Positions 1-10,483 of a stretch of 64,000 bases of DNA are shown in pieces; positions within the stretch are counted from its first letter, which is position 1, and every line of letters begins with the position of its first letter. The notes under the pieces are model-generated. The model was given only the letters and a program-made list of their open reading frames with translations, was not told the DNA's origin and did no database searches. This DNA is from Hericium rajendrae (taxonomy: Eukaryota > Basidiomycota > Agaricomycetes > Russulales > Hericiaceae). The position numbers were made by a program, and so were the translations under genes. The stretch is taken from positions 4,960,001 through 5,024,000 of the forward strand of contig CM065878.1 in assembly GCA_033439255.1 (NCBI GenBank), read 5' to 3'.

Positions 1-2480
1 AGGAGTGCAGATTAGCAAGGTGAGATCAGGCGGAAAGTTCAGATGAAAAAGGCCTAGCTAATGGCAAGCAAGTCAGTGCATGCCAGATGGTTGATAAGGC
101 TTGAGACTGACGCAGACGTGCGTCATCGTCAAGTTACCTGTCGCGGCGTCGATTTTCGAGAAGAAACGTACAAGGACGACTACTGGGCGTCATCGTCAAG
201 TTATGCGGCAGCGCCCAGTGGCCTTCGACATCCTACGAAGATGGCACCGCATGCCCGAAGTTATTTAGCAAGATGTCGAGCTGGGGAGACAGATAGAGAG
301 GGCCGCATGGTACGTGATCAACCGCCATGTTCGTGAGAGCTGCGAGATGATCAAGGCGCTGCCTGCGCTGCCGTGTCCGAATCCAGTTGCTCATCGTCTC
401 ACCTGCAGAACACAGCGGCGACAGCAACGCCGCCCGACAGCGTTCTAGCGGGGCACTGCATCGATTCGTACCCGAAAAAGCTGACAATAAGCAGGCGGGG
501 TGGAGTTGGAGGCTACGAGGTAAGAAGATCTATCATTCCTTCCTCATCTACTCTAGATAACTGACATCTGACAAGGCCCCAGGCTATCGGGCGTCATCGT
601 CAAGTTCGCCCCATGCCTCGCAGGCATCGAGAGCCGTGACGAGAGCGCCCCGCGCCTCGATGAGAGGGAGATGGTACGTACCTTCGAAACACTCCTTAGA
701 TCGTTCTAATGGCCTCTATGTTCCCGTTACTATCCAGTACGGGGCGAGTGACACGAGACACCGCCGTAGGCGGGAGATCTCGTGCGCTGTCTGCATGATG
801 GATAGAACCGGGTCCAAATTGCGCTGGACAGCCGCTGGCCGCGAAGGGGACATCGTGGAATTTGGCGGGAGTGCGCCATCCTGGTTCTTCAGTGTCCGGC
901 CCTCTTGCCATAACACTGAAGCCTTGGTGCTCGACTCGCATGGTACGGCGGTAGGCGAGACTCGCCGATCGCACTACGTCGCTCAGATCGGTGCCCATCG
1001 CGACTGTCGGGCCCGTCGTGACGTGTCTATCTGGCAGACATCGGGTGGCAGACACCGCGTGCAGCAGTCCGGCGGAGTCCTCGTGCGCTGCGCTGCTCAA
1101 TGCTGTTCACGCGGACACAGCAAGGAGCTGCGAGTTGCCCGGCAGACCTTGATCGCACTGCGGTCGAAACGCAAGTGGCGGCGCGGAGATCGCGCATCTC
1201 TAGAACGCGCCAGGCGGGAGCCTGCTGAATGGCACGGCGACTGGTAATAGGCTCATGGATGGGGACTGTGGTGGGCGACTGCGTTCGTGGGGAGTTCCGG
1301 AGTTCAATTCGCCGCGATATCGCTGTAGCACGGTCGCGGGCAGCATCCTTGAGAGGCTGTGAGCGCGAGCTCGGAGAGAGATGGCGCCAACGTACGAGAT
1401 GACAGGGTGCTTGCTATGCCCACGCCGTGCTGAGCACTGCGCATTAGTCGTCGTCGTCGGCGCTGATTTTTATCGGGGGACGGGACGTCTGTTGCTGCGG
1501 TTTCACATGGATATCTCGCTGTTGATGTGCGCGTTACTGACGGCATCCTGATTGCGTTTGACGGAGATCCTGGCCAACAGAGAGACGGGTGCCTTGTTGG
1601 AATCGCTGTCTGAGCGATTACGGGTTTCCGTCACTTTAGGCGGAGGAATGCCCGTGAGTGCGGTATGGTGCTGCGCCTTATGGTCAGCGCGCCCAAATGC
1701 GGCGGCGTCTGTCTCGACATGAAGCCATAAAGCGCCCGGCGCGCGGGCGGCGTCATCGTCAAGTTAGGAAAGTTGCGGTATAGCAGCGTCCAGCAGCGCG
1801 GGATTCCTCCCTCACCATGCGCGCAGCAGCCTATCATAACGAGAAGGCGGCGGGATACGCGCACCAAGCCCGAGTCGACGCGCCCAGCCATAGCGCACCC
1901 CGTCCGCTCATCGGCGCCGAATCCAGCTCCGGCCTGGGCTCGCAAAATCGCGCCCAAAAGCCTCGCAGCGCCGCTACAAAAACAGCGTTCGGTGCGAGCC
2001 CTGGGATCGTCGCTCGGGATACTGAGCGCGCCGCCACGGCGGAGGTGCGCGGCGGGCTCCTCGGGACGCGCCAAATGGCCCCGGAACGGCGAAGCGAGGG
2101 CGTCATTCGGTGCGCCTGGGCGTGCGGACTCCGGGGATGTGTTGTGCATGGCGTCGGACCGTGGCAAATTGGCAATATCGCCGTGTTTCTGCGACGGGAT
2201 CGGCGAGCGAAAGGCGCCGTTACGCACTGCAGTGCCATAGTGAGGCCGGCAAGTGGCGCGCTGTGTCTCAGCGAGCTTAGGAACGCGTCGCTCGACGCCG
2301 TTCGCAGTGTAGAAGGGGCCGTGTTGCGAGTGGAAGGGGGCGGGGTGCGCGGATCGGGATGCGCGAGATCGCCTCGGAACGGCGAGATGAGGACGGCGTT
2401 TGGTGCGCCCCGTCACACCGAGTCGGGGAATGTGTCGTTCGGGGCGTCGGACCGCGCGCACACCCCGTAAATGCTGCATG
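1..2480. repeat. GC-rich degenerate repeat field left of AA9 copy 1
   Basis: No convincing gene. Open frames occur on both strands, as expected in GC-rich DNA, and none has a recognisable domain. The short motif GCGTCATCGTCAAGTT occurs at 120, 185, 589 and 1749, always in plus orientation. Intron-like segments are visible: GTAAGA near 514 with CTGAC and AAG, and GTACGTAC near 670 with a CAG near 735. From about 1,975 to 2,460 a unit of roughly 285 bp, containing CGGAACGGCGA and GGCGTCGGACC, is repeated imperfectly. A non-coding spliced transcript is possible but not shown. Confidence 0.5.
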
Positions 2481-3051
2481 AACGCGGGGTGAGGAGCGAG
2501 ATCGCCAAGTGAGAGAGGGCATGCGTACCTGGAACGGTTTGCGGCGCTTCGACTGCTCAGTATCATCTAAGTCGGCCCTTTCTGAATCGCACACGTTCGG
2601 CGTCGGATTTGGGGTGCTGAACGGCGGGGATGTGTCTCGAGGGCATGGTGATGTGCGGTCGCCGTGTCCGACGCGTCTCGTTTAAGTGCTGAGGATGAGA
2701 TTGCTGCATAGCGCGTGTCGCGTCGGTCTTTCGATTGCGAGCTTGTCGTCGTGTGGGAGCGCAGAGCGTGAATGCGGAATGAGCGCGACAGTGAACATAG
2801 TCGAAGTTGAAGTGCAAGCGCACGCGTCAAATTGACGCGGACGCGCCGCGGCGAACGAAACAGCCAAGTCCCATATCGCAGAACACGCGCATGTCTTCGA
2901 AATATTGAACGACAACTACTACAATAATGTTACAACTACAATAAAATACACCCCACCCCACTAAATACACCAATAAAACTACACCCCGCTCATAAATACC
3001 TCGTCAGCGTCATTATCTCGTCAGTATCGTCTAACCCGCGGTCGCCAGCGA
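2480..3051. repeat. Highly conserved 3' flank of AA9 copy 1
   Basis: This stretch is essentially identical in all four units (also 15,230-15,802, 27,497-28,068 and 40,260-40,831), although the DNA to its left differs strongly between A and B. It runs into an A/T/C-rich tract (about 2,918-3,000, with repeated TACAAC and AAATACACC words) that would form the 3' UTR of the minus-strand AA9 gene. Homogenisation with the gene is the simplest explanation. Confidence 0.6.
2823..2839. other. 17-bp perfect palindrome downstream of AA9
   Basis: CGCGTCAA-A-TTGACGCG is a perfect inverted repeat with a one-base centre. It is present at the same place in all four units (15,574, 27,840 and 40,603). It lies about 215 bp beyond the AA9 stop codon and could be a protein-binding site or an RNA hairpin. 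Its function is not known. Confidence 0.5.
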
Positions 3052-4193
3052 TCACGAGTGCCCAATGAACCCCCTCAGCGCCGTACTCCACCGCGCGCGC
3101 TGCACATGCCTTGCGTACGCGCCCGCCCCGCGCACGAGGCTGCGCTTCGCGTTCGCGGCGTCGCGCTTGCGCAGGCCGCACGTCTTGCTGCCGCTGCTCG
3201 TGCTGCCCTGCGGCGCGGCCGTGCTCGCCGGGCGTCCTGCACTGGTGGGCGAGGACGGAGTCGCGGTGGAAGGAGGGGCGGACGCGGTGACGGTCGCGCT
3301 GCCGCTGAGCGCGCCCGACGGGGCCTGGCCGCCGTCGTCGGAGGCAGAGTCGGCGGGGGCAGCGAGGTTGGAGACGGGCGGGCCGGGGAAGACGTACGTG
3401 TTGCCGGGGTTGAAGACGTCCTTGTCGAAGATGCCGGGGTCGGTGTCGCTGTACGCACCCGGGAAGCTCACGAGGTCGGCGGCGTCGGGCTGCGTGGAGC
3501 CAGAGCCGGCGACGCGGACTTGCGTGCAGGAGGGGTAGAACTCGGCGCCGCCGAGGGAGTCGGCGAGGTGCAGCGCGATGATCTCGTGCCGGATGAGATA
3601 GTCGCCGGGCGCGAGGGCGGTCGGGAGCGTCACGCTGATCGCTTGGCCCTGCTCTGTGTACGGGTGAGGAGGGAGGGGGGAGGGGGAGGGGAAGTACGCA
3701 CGGACGTCGGCTTGGAACCACTGGACGCCGTTGGAGTTGGGTTTTTGGCCGAGCTGGTCGATTTTGAACCATTGGGCGCCGGTGCCGTTGAAGGTGTCGC
3801 AGGTGCCCTGGCAGCGCGCCATGTAGGTCATGAGCGGGCCGATCTCGTGCGGCCACTGTGCGCGCGTCAGCAGCATCTCCACTGAGAAGTAAAGATACGC
3901 ACATTGGTGTTGTCGCCGTCCTTCCAGAGGAACTGGACGACGCTGCCGGGGTTGGCGGGGGCGACCTGGGACGCGAGCTGGGCGGCCTGGCCGCAGAGCA
4001 TGAAGGGGTTGTCGGCGCCCTTGACGGGGCCGATGTCGTCGATCTGGCGGATGGGGGACGGGTTGGATTTCCCGTTGGGGACGTTGCCGACGTGGGTGGT
4101 GCCGTCGATGGTCACGTTGGCGAGGTAGCCGTGGGCGAGGGCGGTCGGCGCGAGGGAGAGCGCGAGTGCGAGGAGGAGGGCGGAGCGGGACAT
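3052..4193 (-). CDS. AA9 lytic polysaccharide monooxygenase, copy 1
   Basis: Secreted copper enzyme of family AA9 (formerly GH61), which cleaves cellulose or related glycans oxidatively. Exons on the minus strand are 4193-3903, 3855-3702 and 3653-3052, giving 348 aa. A signal peptide (MSRSALLL to TALA) ends just before HGYLANV, so the mature chain starts with the copper-brace histidine. The second brace histidine is in WPHEIGPLMTYMARC at the start of exon 2. HEIIALH and GGAEFYPSC carry the conserved second-shell histidine and axial tyrosine. After the catalytic domain comes a Ser/Thr/Pro-rich linker and a basic tail starting SKTCGLRKRD; there is no CBM1. Intron 2 (48 nt) happens to keep the frame open. 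Regioselectivity cannot be read from the sequence. Confidence 0.94.
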
Positions 4194-4209
4194 GGTGGGT
4201 CGACTGGTG

Positions 4210-4985
4210 GCTCGTCAAGAGCGCGGGGTAGGATTAGAAAAGGGAGCGGGGAGCGTGGTAGGTGGGTCGGGCGATTGAAGGCCATTGTGTGCTGCATGGC
4301 TGCAGACAACGCGGAGTCGCCTCGAGGCTAGCGCTGCGTGACGCGTCGGGCAAGTGACCGCGTTACGGGCGCTTGTCTTTGTGGGCGCGAGTTCGTTCTC
4401 ACAGGGCAACTCTTCAAGTCCCTCTCGTATCCTTACTCGCCGCCGATCCACGATCTCGCCTCACCCGTGGGACAATGTACCGAGGGCAATGGTGAGACTT
4501 AGCAGTATTTCTTGTATCTAAAGACCCCAGGGAACTCAGTTGTGCAGTTCCCCTTCGCCGTTTTTCTTGTAGCTAAGGACCCCAGGGCACCCAGTTGTGT
4601 GCTCGACTTGTCGTATTTTCTGATATCTACAGGGCTCCCCTTCTCGCGCTGAGTTCTCTCATTTACTGACCCGTGTGCGCTGATTGGCTTCGCGCTTTCT
4701 AGGCTTTTTTCTGACCTTTTCTGCCCGATCTCGCCCTGCTAACTCGCCCTCCTCCCTGCTTCACGGCGTCAAATGCGGCGATACCGCAGCAAAGCGTACG
4801 GGACACCTGTCGCATCCTCGTGCAGAAAGAGCCTGCCATTTCCATTCAGAGGGCGGACATCGGACCCCCATCGAACGGCTAATTAGCCAATTCGATCCGT
4901 ATTGACCATGGCTTTGCATGGTATCGGAGGCGAGTGAAACGGGACAAGAAGGTCGCAGGAACGCGACAAACGCTGCGAAAACGAA
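4210..4985. repeat. AA9 promoter side and ~60-bp tandem repeat
   Basis: No gene seen. Upstream of the minus-strand AA9 start, the sequence is pyrimidine-rich on the coding strand, without an obvious TATA box in this copy. From about 4,499 to 4,640 a unit of roughly 60 bp is repeated three times imperfectly, with the shared words CTTGTA(T/G)CTAA(A/G)GACCCCAGGG and CAGTTGTG. The same block is present at 17,231-17,365 and 29,529-29,670. Confidence 0.55.
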
Positions 4986-4987
4986 AA

Positions 4988-5034
4988 GGCAAGTTGGTGT
5001 ATAATGTCGCACGAAACGGCAACTTCAACTTACC
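4988..5034. other. Mirror intron-like cassette
   Basis: An intron-like segment that starts with a donor (GGCAAGTT) and ends with its near reverse complement (AACTTACC), followed by CAG. In unit B1 the equivalent at 17,744-17,784 is perfect: GGTAAGTT facing AACTTACC, with a CTAAT branch-like site between them and TAG after. This fits the pattern described under findings. Confidence 0.45.
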
Positions 5035-5099
5035 ATCATCCAGACGTGCAGCAAGTCCGACATACGGATGTGAGGGCCCCGTCGCCGAGATTTCCAACC

Positions 5100-5760
5100 A
5101 TCGGAGGTAACTTGACGATGACGCCCGTCCTCCGCGATTGGCGCACGCTCGACGTCACGATCTCGAAGGCACTGGGAGGAGTTGGACGAAATCGACGGAC
5201 ACGTACGCGGTAATCGACTCCGCGCCCCGCGTCGCCGACGAGATTCATCAACCCGTCGCCCGTCACGAGTCTTCCGCGACGCGCGGCAGCGGCAGCTCGT
5301 CGACCTTGATGATGACGCCCTCGGGCTGTGATTGAGGCCGCGCGGGAATCCGGATGGTGTCTAGGGAAGCCGGGGCAAACAGCGAGCTACCCGCGCAGTG
5401 GACGCGATCGATGACGGCGATTTGCCCGTCGTGCTCGTCAGATGAGTCCAAAGCAACGCGTTCGCGCGCGTGGTACTTGACGATGACGCCCTCGTGGTGT
5501 CAATGAGGCCGCGCGGGAGTTCAGATGATGTCCATGGAAGTCAGCGGGTCTCATACTTGACGATGACGCCCTTGGGGCGCGAACGAGAGCGAGGCCGTGC
5601 AGGAGTTCGGACCGCGGTACAAGACGGCGATCGGTTTCTCGGCAGCTCTGCGGAGCGCGATTGAAGTGTGCGAGGGAGCGCGTACGTGTGCTGGAGCGGC
5701 GTATGCGACGCGTCGTACTTGACGATGACGCCCTTGGGCGTGGTCACGGAGTCCGCAAGA
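5100..5760 (-). repeat. ACTTGACGATGACGCC motif array, minus orientation
   Basis: The motif seen in plus orientation left of the AA9 gene recurs here as its reverse complement at 5109, 5475, 5555 and 5717, with a variant near 5312. Most copies are followed by a related stretch containing GAGGCCG(C/T)GC(G/A)GGA, so the unit is a degenerate repeat of about 80-165 bp. No frame is conserved across the units, and I see no gene. Confidence 0.65.
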
Positions 5761-5899
5761 TCGTGCGCGACATGGAGCGAAGGTCGAAGGCGGTGGAAAA
5801 AGGATCTGAGGAGCACAGCGCGGAGCGACGGGATGGATGACAGGTGCGCTCCTGCGTACGAGAACAGTCGGGGCGCGGCAGATTCTGACAACATGCGGA

Positions 5900-8740
5900 A
5901 AGGTAAGCACGTTTTCCTCGCAAAAGACCGTGGTACAGACGTACTTTGTCATGCAGGTCTCGCGATGGGCTGCGCCCATCGCTCGCAGACGATGACCGCG
6001 GCGGAGGCTCGCTGACAGGAACTCCGCGCGTATAACCTTCGAGCGTGCCTGCCGCTCGGCGCGGGCCTCGAAAGGTTGGAAATCTGTGCGAAAACATCTG
6101 TTTCCAGAGGCCTGGTAAGTATCTATTCATCCCAGCTCATTCCGATTGAGATTGACTTACCAAAACACGAAACGCCTCGCAGAACCCGCAGCATACACGC
6201 GTGAAGACACCCGGCGGGCTTCGCCCGCCTCCCGCCAACCACGACGTGAGCATCGCACCGACGCTCACTTCGTAGGTTTTGTCCTATTGACCAGTCGGCC
6301 GCTCAGCGCGGGCCACTGGATCCTGGGATTTCGGGGACAAAAAGCGGGATCTCTATGCGTCCAGGTGAGCATGAAAACATCTCGGCTAATCGTGACTGAA
6401 AACGGCTCACATGGACATAAAAAGCATTTCGTAGACCCCCCAGAACCCGTACCCTCCACGCGCGGACACGGTCGGCGGGCTGCGCCCGCCTCGCGTCCAG
6501 CGGGGCCGTGAGCGTCAAATCGACGCTCACGCCGTAGGCTTCATCTTGTGGACCAGTAGGCCGCTCGGCGCGGGCCACTGGATTCTGGGATTTTGGACAC
6601 AAAAGATGATCTTTCTACGCATCCAGGTGAGCATGAAAATATCTCGGCTAAACCTCACTGAAAACAACTCACAGCGATGTAAATAGGCATCTGGCAGACC
6701 CGAAAAACCCGCGCCGACCGGCGCCATTGCGTACGGCGGGCTACGCCCGCCTCACGCCGAGCCTGACGTGAGCGTCGCACCGACGCTCACTCCGCGGGCT
6801 TTGTTCTATGGACCAGTAGGCCGCTCGGCGCGGGCCACTGGATCTTGAAAATCCGGTGAAAAAAACCTGATCTTTTGGAAGCCCCGGTGAGTGTCCGTTG
6901 ACCTCGGCTAGTGACAGTGGAAAATGACTTACAGGATCCGAAAACGCAGTGTGCACGCAACCAGATACCGACTGAAGGTGTCCGTCGGGCTACGCCCGAC
7001 TCCGCATGCAAGACGCTGACGCAGGATGCGAAATGAGCACCAGCGCAGACCATAGGGCGCGGCGCTGGCTGGACTGCGCCCAGCAGCGCGCAGATATCAT
7101 CAGGGCCAGCAAGGCCCTGACATCGAAGGCTCTGCTCGAAGGACGTGGTCGCCGCTCGGCGCGGGCCACTGGACCTCAGAAAAAAGGCATCAAAAAGCGA
7201 CATTCTGAAGGCCTGGTGAGCATCCCTTTCGCTTGACTAATTCCACTGCGAAAGACTCACCAGGGTCGTCGCAGAATGTCCTTATATGACGCGGAATGAC
7301 TCCCGATGGCGCGCGGAGTCGGCGGGCTTCGCCCGCCTTCCGCACCCGCGATATCGACATCGATGAAATGTCGTTTCCGACTCCGAGTCCCTCACCTACG
7401 AGCGTGGTTGCCGCTCGGCGCGGGCCACTCGACCTCAGAAAAAAGGCTCCCGAAAACGAGTTTCTAAAGGCCTGGTGAGTACGACTTTCACTCGGCTAAT
7501 TTCACTGCGAAAGACTCACCAGGGCCGTCGCAGAATGTCCTAATATAACGCAGAATGATTCTCGATGGCGCGAGGAGTCGGTGGGCTTCGCCCGCCTCCC
7601 ACGCCCGTGATATCGACATGGGCAAACTGTCAACGCCGACGCCGAATGCCCCACCTACGAGCGTGGTTGCCGCTCGGCGCGGGCCTCTGGACCTCAGAAA
7701 AAGGTGCCCGAAAACGAGTTTCTAAAGGCCTGGTGAGTACCACTTCCACTCGGCTAATTCACTATGAAATGCTCACCATGACGGTCGTAGAATCGCTAAA
7801 TACGATGCGTGGAATAGCTCCCGATGGGGTTGGGAGTTGGCGGGCTTCGCCCGCCTCCCGCGCCCGCAATATCGACATCGACAGACTGTCGACGTTGATG
7901 CCGAATGCCCCACCTACGAGCATGGTCGTCGCTCGGCGCGGGCCTCTGAACCTCAGGGAAAAGGCGCCAAAACCTGGTTTTTTGGAAGCTCTGATGAGTG
8001 CTGATTCGACTTGGCTAATTGCGGTAAAAGGGGCTCACCGAGACGCGAGAACACGATGTGCGAACCGCGGAAGCGAGTCCCATGCCCGCCGTGCACTGCA
8101 TTGGATCCCACATACCCAACGCTGCCAGAAGACCCAGGCCGAGCTGCAGCACGGAATACGACGGATCGCACGTCCTCCACCGTGCCTATCAGTGTGCGAG
8201 TGACGTCAGGGCCGACACCACAACAACGAAGGCACTAGGCCGAGAGGATGATTGCCGCTAAGCGCGCGCGGGCCATTGAACCTCGAGACGTCGACGGGAA
8301 AGTCTAGTGTTCCGAAAGTACAGGTGAGCACTTGTGTATCACAACTAATTGCATGGAAACATGACGTACCAGATGCAGACGGCACGGCGCACACCACAAG
8401 AGCGTGCATCGCGAAAGCGTATATCGGGCTGCGCCCCAAGTACGTGAAACCGTTGATGCAAATTTCGAATATCTTGCTCCATGGGCGCGCAGACCACGGG
8501 CCCCGAAGCCTCTTCAAATTCATGCGCCAAACTCCTGCTTTTCTGCAACTACAGGTCAGCCCTAAAGAAATCTTGACCAATAGCAGCATAAGAATACTCA
8601 CCAGGGCAACATTTCAGCCTCGAGAACATATGCAACAAAGTGTCGATGGATTACAATGACGCAGACTGCGAGCCTGCCTCGGTGGTGGGCGGCAGACAAT
8701 AATACCTGCGATTCCCGAGCACTAGGTGAGTATGTATATG
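5900..8740. repeat. ~260-bp satellite with hairpins and intron-like cassettes (9 units)
   Basis: Nine imperfect units share the core CCGCTCGGCGCGGGCC, at about 6051, 6297, 6559, 6819, 7150, 7410, 7669, 7929 and 8251. The spacing is about 260 bp, with two longer steps near 325. A typical unit holds the hairpin GGCGGGCTTCGCCCGCC (for example 6213-6229), in some units the hairpin GTGAGCGTCGCACCGACGCTCAC shortened or whole (for example 6768-6790), the core, then an intron-like cassette of about 50 nt. The cassette has a GGTGAG donor, a GGCTAAT branch-like site and a CTCACC end. Short frames exist on both strands but none is kept through all units, so a spliced non-coding transcript is more likely than a protein, if it is transcribed at all. 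Confidence 0.75.
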
Positions 8741-10317
8741 AATGCGCTGATTAAAGGATAATGTACTCACCCGATTGAAGATTCTCCGTCTGTTTCAAAG
8801 AAAACACAATTGCCGGGCACAGCTATGCTTCCAGTGGTTTTCATGGGTAGGGGCAGACAGTGACAATGGATGAGGGACAATGGAAACGGGGTGAGGGGAG
8901 AAAAGGGACAGAGGTAAGTCCCGGAAGCCGCGGGTTATATTGACACGTACGGGGAACACCTGTTCCTCCGTGCATTGTGCCGGGGCCTTGGTCTCCGGCC
9001 GTGTCTTCTGTGTTTCCATTCGTTACGTGTCCGCCTCCGTCGCTGACATCTGATCCAATTGGCCAATAAGATTATTCTTGTTGTACATGCGTATGCAGCT
9101 CTGCTGCTATGTGAGCCTTAGCATAAGTCTTATCTACCGTAGACAGTTAATATGAACATATCACTCTCTCCGAAATTATATATAGTATCATTGGAACCAT
9201 TGTGAAATATCTCGGTACGATCTTATGCATCATTGTATTATGATGGACCAAAAACGGAGGGCTTGTCGGTAAAGGTGTCAATGCCGTTGCGAGCTTGCCA
9301 TGAGCTCACAAATATTATTGTTTGAGGATCCAGTTGAATTATTGAGACTGTCAGAAATCAAATGAGCAAAATATGTACTGCACGAGACTTAAAATGAAAC
9401 AGAGAGGTGACCGCCTTTCGAGAATGCAGTCCAGTTGGGTTGGGTTAGAATCTGGGGTTAGACTTTCTCAGACGCCGCATGCCGAGCTTCGCAGCGGTGC
9501 TATCTCCTGTGATCTTTGGCTGCTGCAATAGCAAGTTATCACTGTCTGATCATCCTACAATAAGAGTGAGTACTTGTTTTTGTGCAAGGAGGGACCAGAC
9601 ATGGACTCGAGCCTTGCGCACCGAGATAACATTCCGGGCATCGGTACTCTCTTTGGCCGCGTCATCAAGCTTTGCTGCGGCGGCGATCTACGGCTAGGTG
9701 TCATTCATTCTGCCGTGAAGGCTTGGCTGACATAGCTATTTACAGGACAACCTTAATTCGTGTCCCTCGAATGCTGCCCGCATTTACAGAGAGCAATTCT
9801 CTAAGGGCTTGCTTTGAACATTCTGCTTGAGTCCTACTCTCTCAGAGATTCAACCCAAATTTCAGACTGGAAATTTTCTGCGAACGAGATTCACCGCTTT
9901 AATTTCGGAACTGATCACCGGTCGTCATCGGACATAGGCAGAAATTCTGCCATCATTCGGTGGCATTGAGCCGTAACATGTGTGAGAGAATGCAGATTCT
10001 GCGTCAAGTCCTGAGTTGCCAAGACACCTTACGTTGAATTCCGGCCAGAAGGTCCCGAGTTATTTTTACGGGTAGCTAGGAAGGATTGTCCGACATTTTG
10101 AGGGCAGGGGGAGGGTGGTCCGTGTGTTCCTTCATTTTCTATTTAACATCCCCCATCCTCAGCTGCAAAATGCATGGTCATCTTTTAATCACCCATTCTA
10201 TCGAAGCTGGCGGTATATGGTACACGTTATTTACTTGGCTCACCTTTTCGGGACTTACCCTGGATTTTTGTGATCAGGTCCTCGAACTGCTGACAGGTCA
10301 GTAACATGCCCGTTATT
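8741..10317. other. AT-richer gene-free tract
   Basis: Base composition changes abruptly to AT-rich. Only short frames occur (longest about 72 aa) and none is recognisable. A mirror cassette (GGTGAGTA ... TACTCACC) lies at its left edge near 8732-8779. The equivalent in B1 (22,262-23,740) is aligned throughout but clearly diverged, as expected of non-coding DNA. It could be an old transposon remnant; I see no terminal repeats that prove it. Confidence 0.45.
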
Positions 10318-10319
10318 TA

Positions 10320-10469
10320 CTGTACCATTTCGATCGTAGGCTCATGAAAATTGGGTGTGACCAACTTTTGAAAACCCAATAAATCGAAAGAAAATTATTG
10401 GCGTCAGAAAAACCTAGGCTCATGGGTCCCTGTGACCTGTGACATGAGCCTACGATCGAAATGGTACAG
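10320..10469. mobile_element. 150-bp Tc1/mariner-type MITE (copy in A1)
   Basis: The ends are near-perfect inverted repeats of about 27 bp (CTGTACCATTTCGATCGTAG at the left, its complement at the right), flanked by TA on both sides. Unit B1 has the empty site near 23,740 (TTATTTGATGTCGAG). There is no coding capacity. TA target duplication, small size and long terminal inverted repeats fit a non-autonomous Tc1/mariner-like element. Confidence 0.9.
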
Positions 10470-10483
10470 TAATGTCGAGACCG

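Noticed and set aside
636-1247. 203-codon plus-strand frame in the left field
   Set aside because: It runs over an intron-like segment and the B counterpart has a different frame; no domain.
1631-2566. 311-codon minus-strand frame (and its copy at 26,648-27,583)
   Set aside because: Arg/Ala/Pro-rich with no domain, overlapped by long frames on the other strand; typical of GC-rich repeat DNA. It is not kept in unit B.
3058-3885. Long plus-strand frames opposite the AA9 exons
   Set aside because: Shadows of a strongly biased, GC-rich coding strand; no independent support.
5100-5760. Regularly spaced short motif as a CRISPR-like array
   Set aside because: Spacing is irregular, the intervening DNA is itself repeated, and the genome is eukaryotic.
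8741-10317. AT-rich tract as a complete transposon
   Set aside because: No transposase-like frame, and no convincing terminal repeats or target duplication found by eye.
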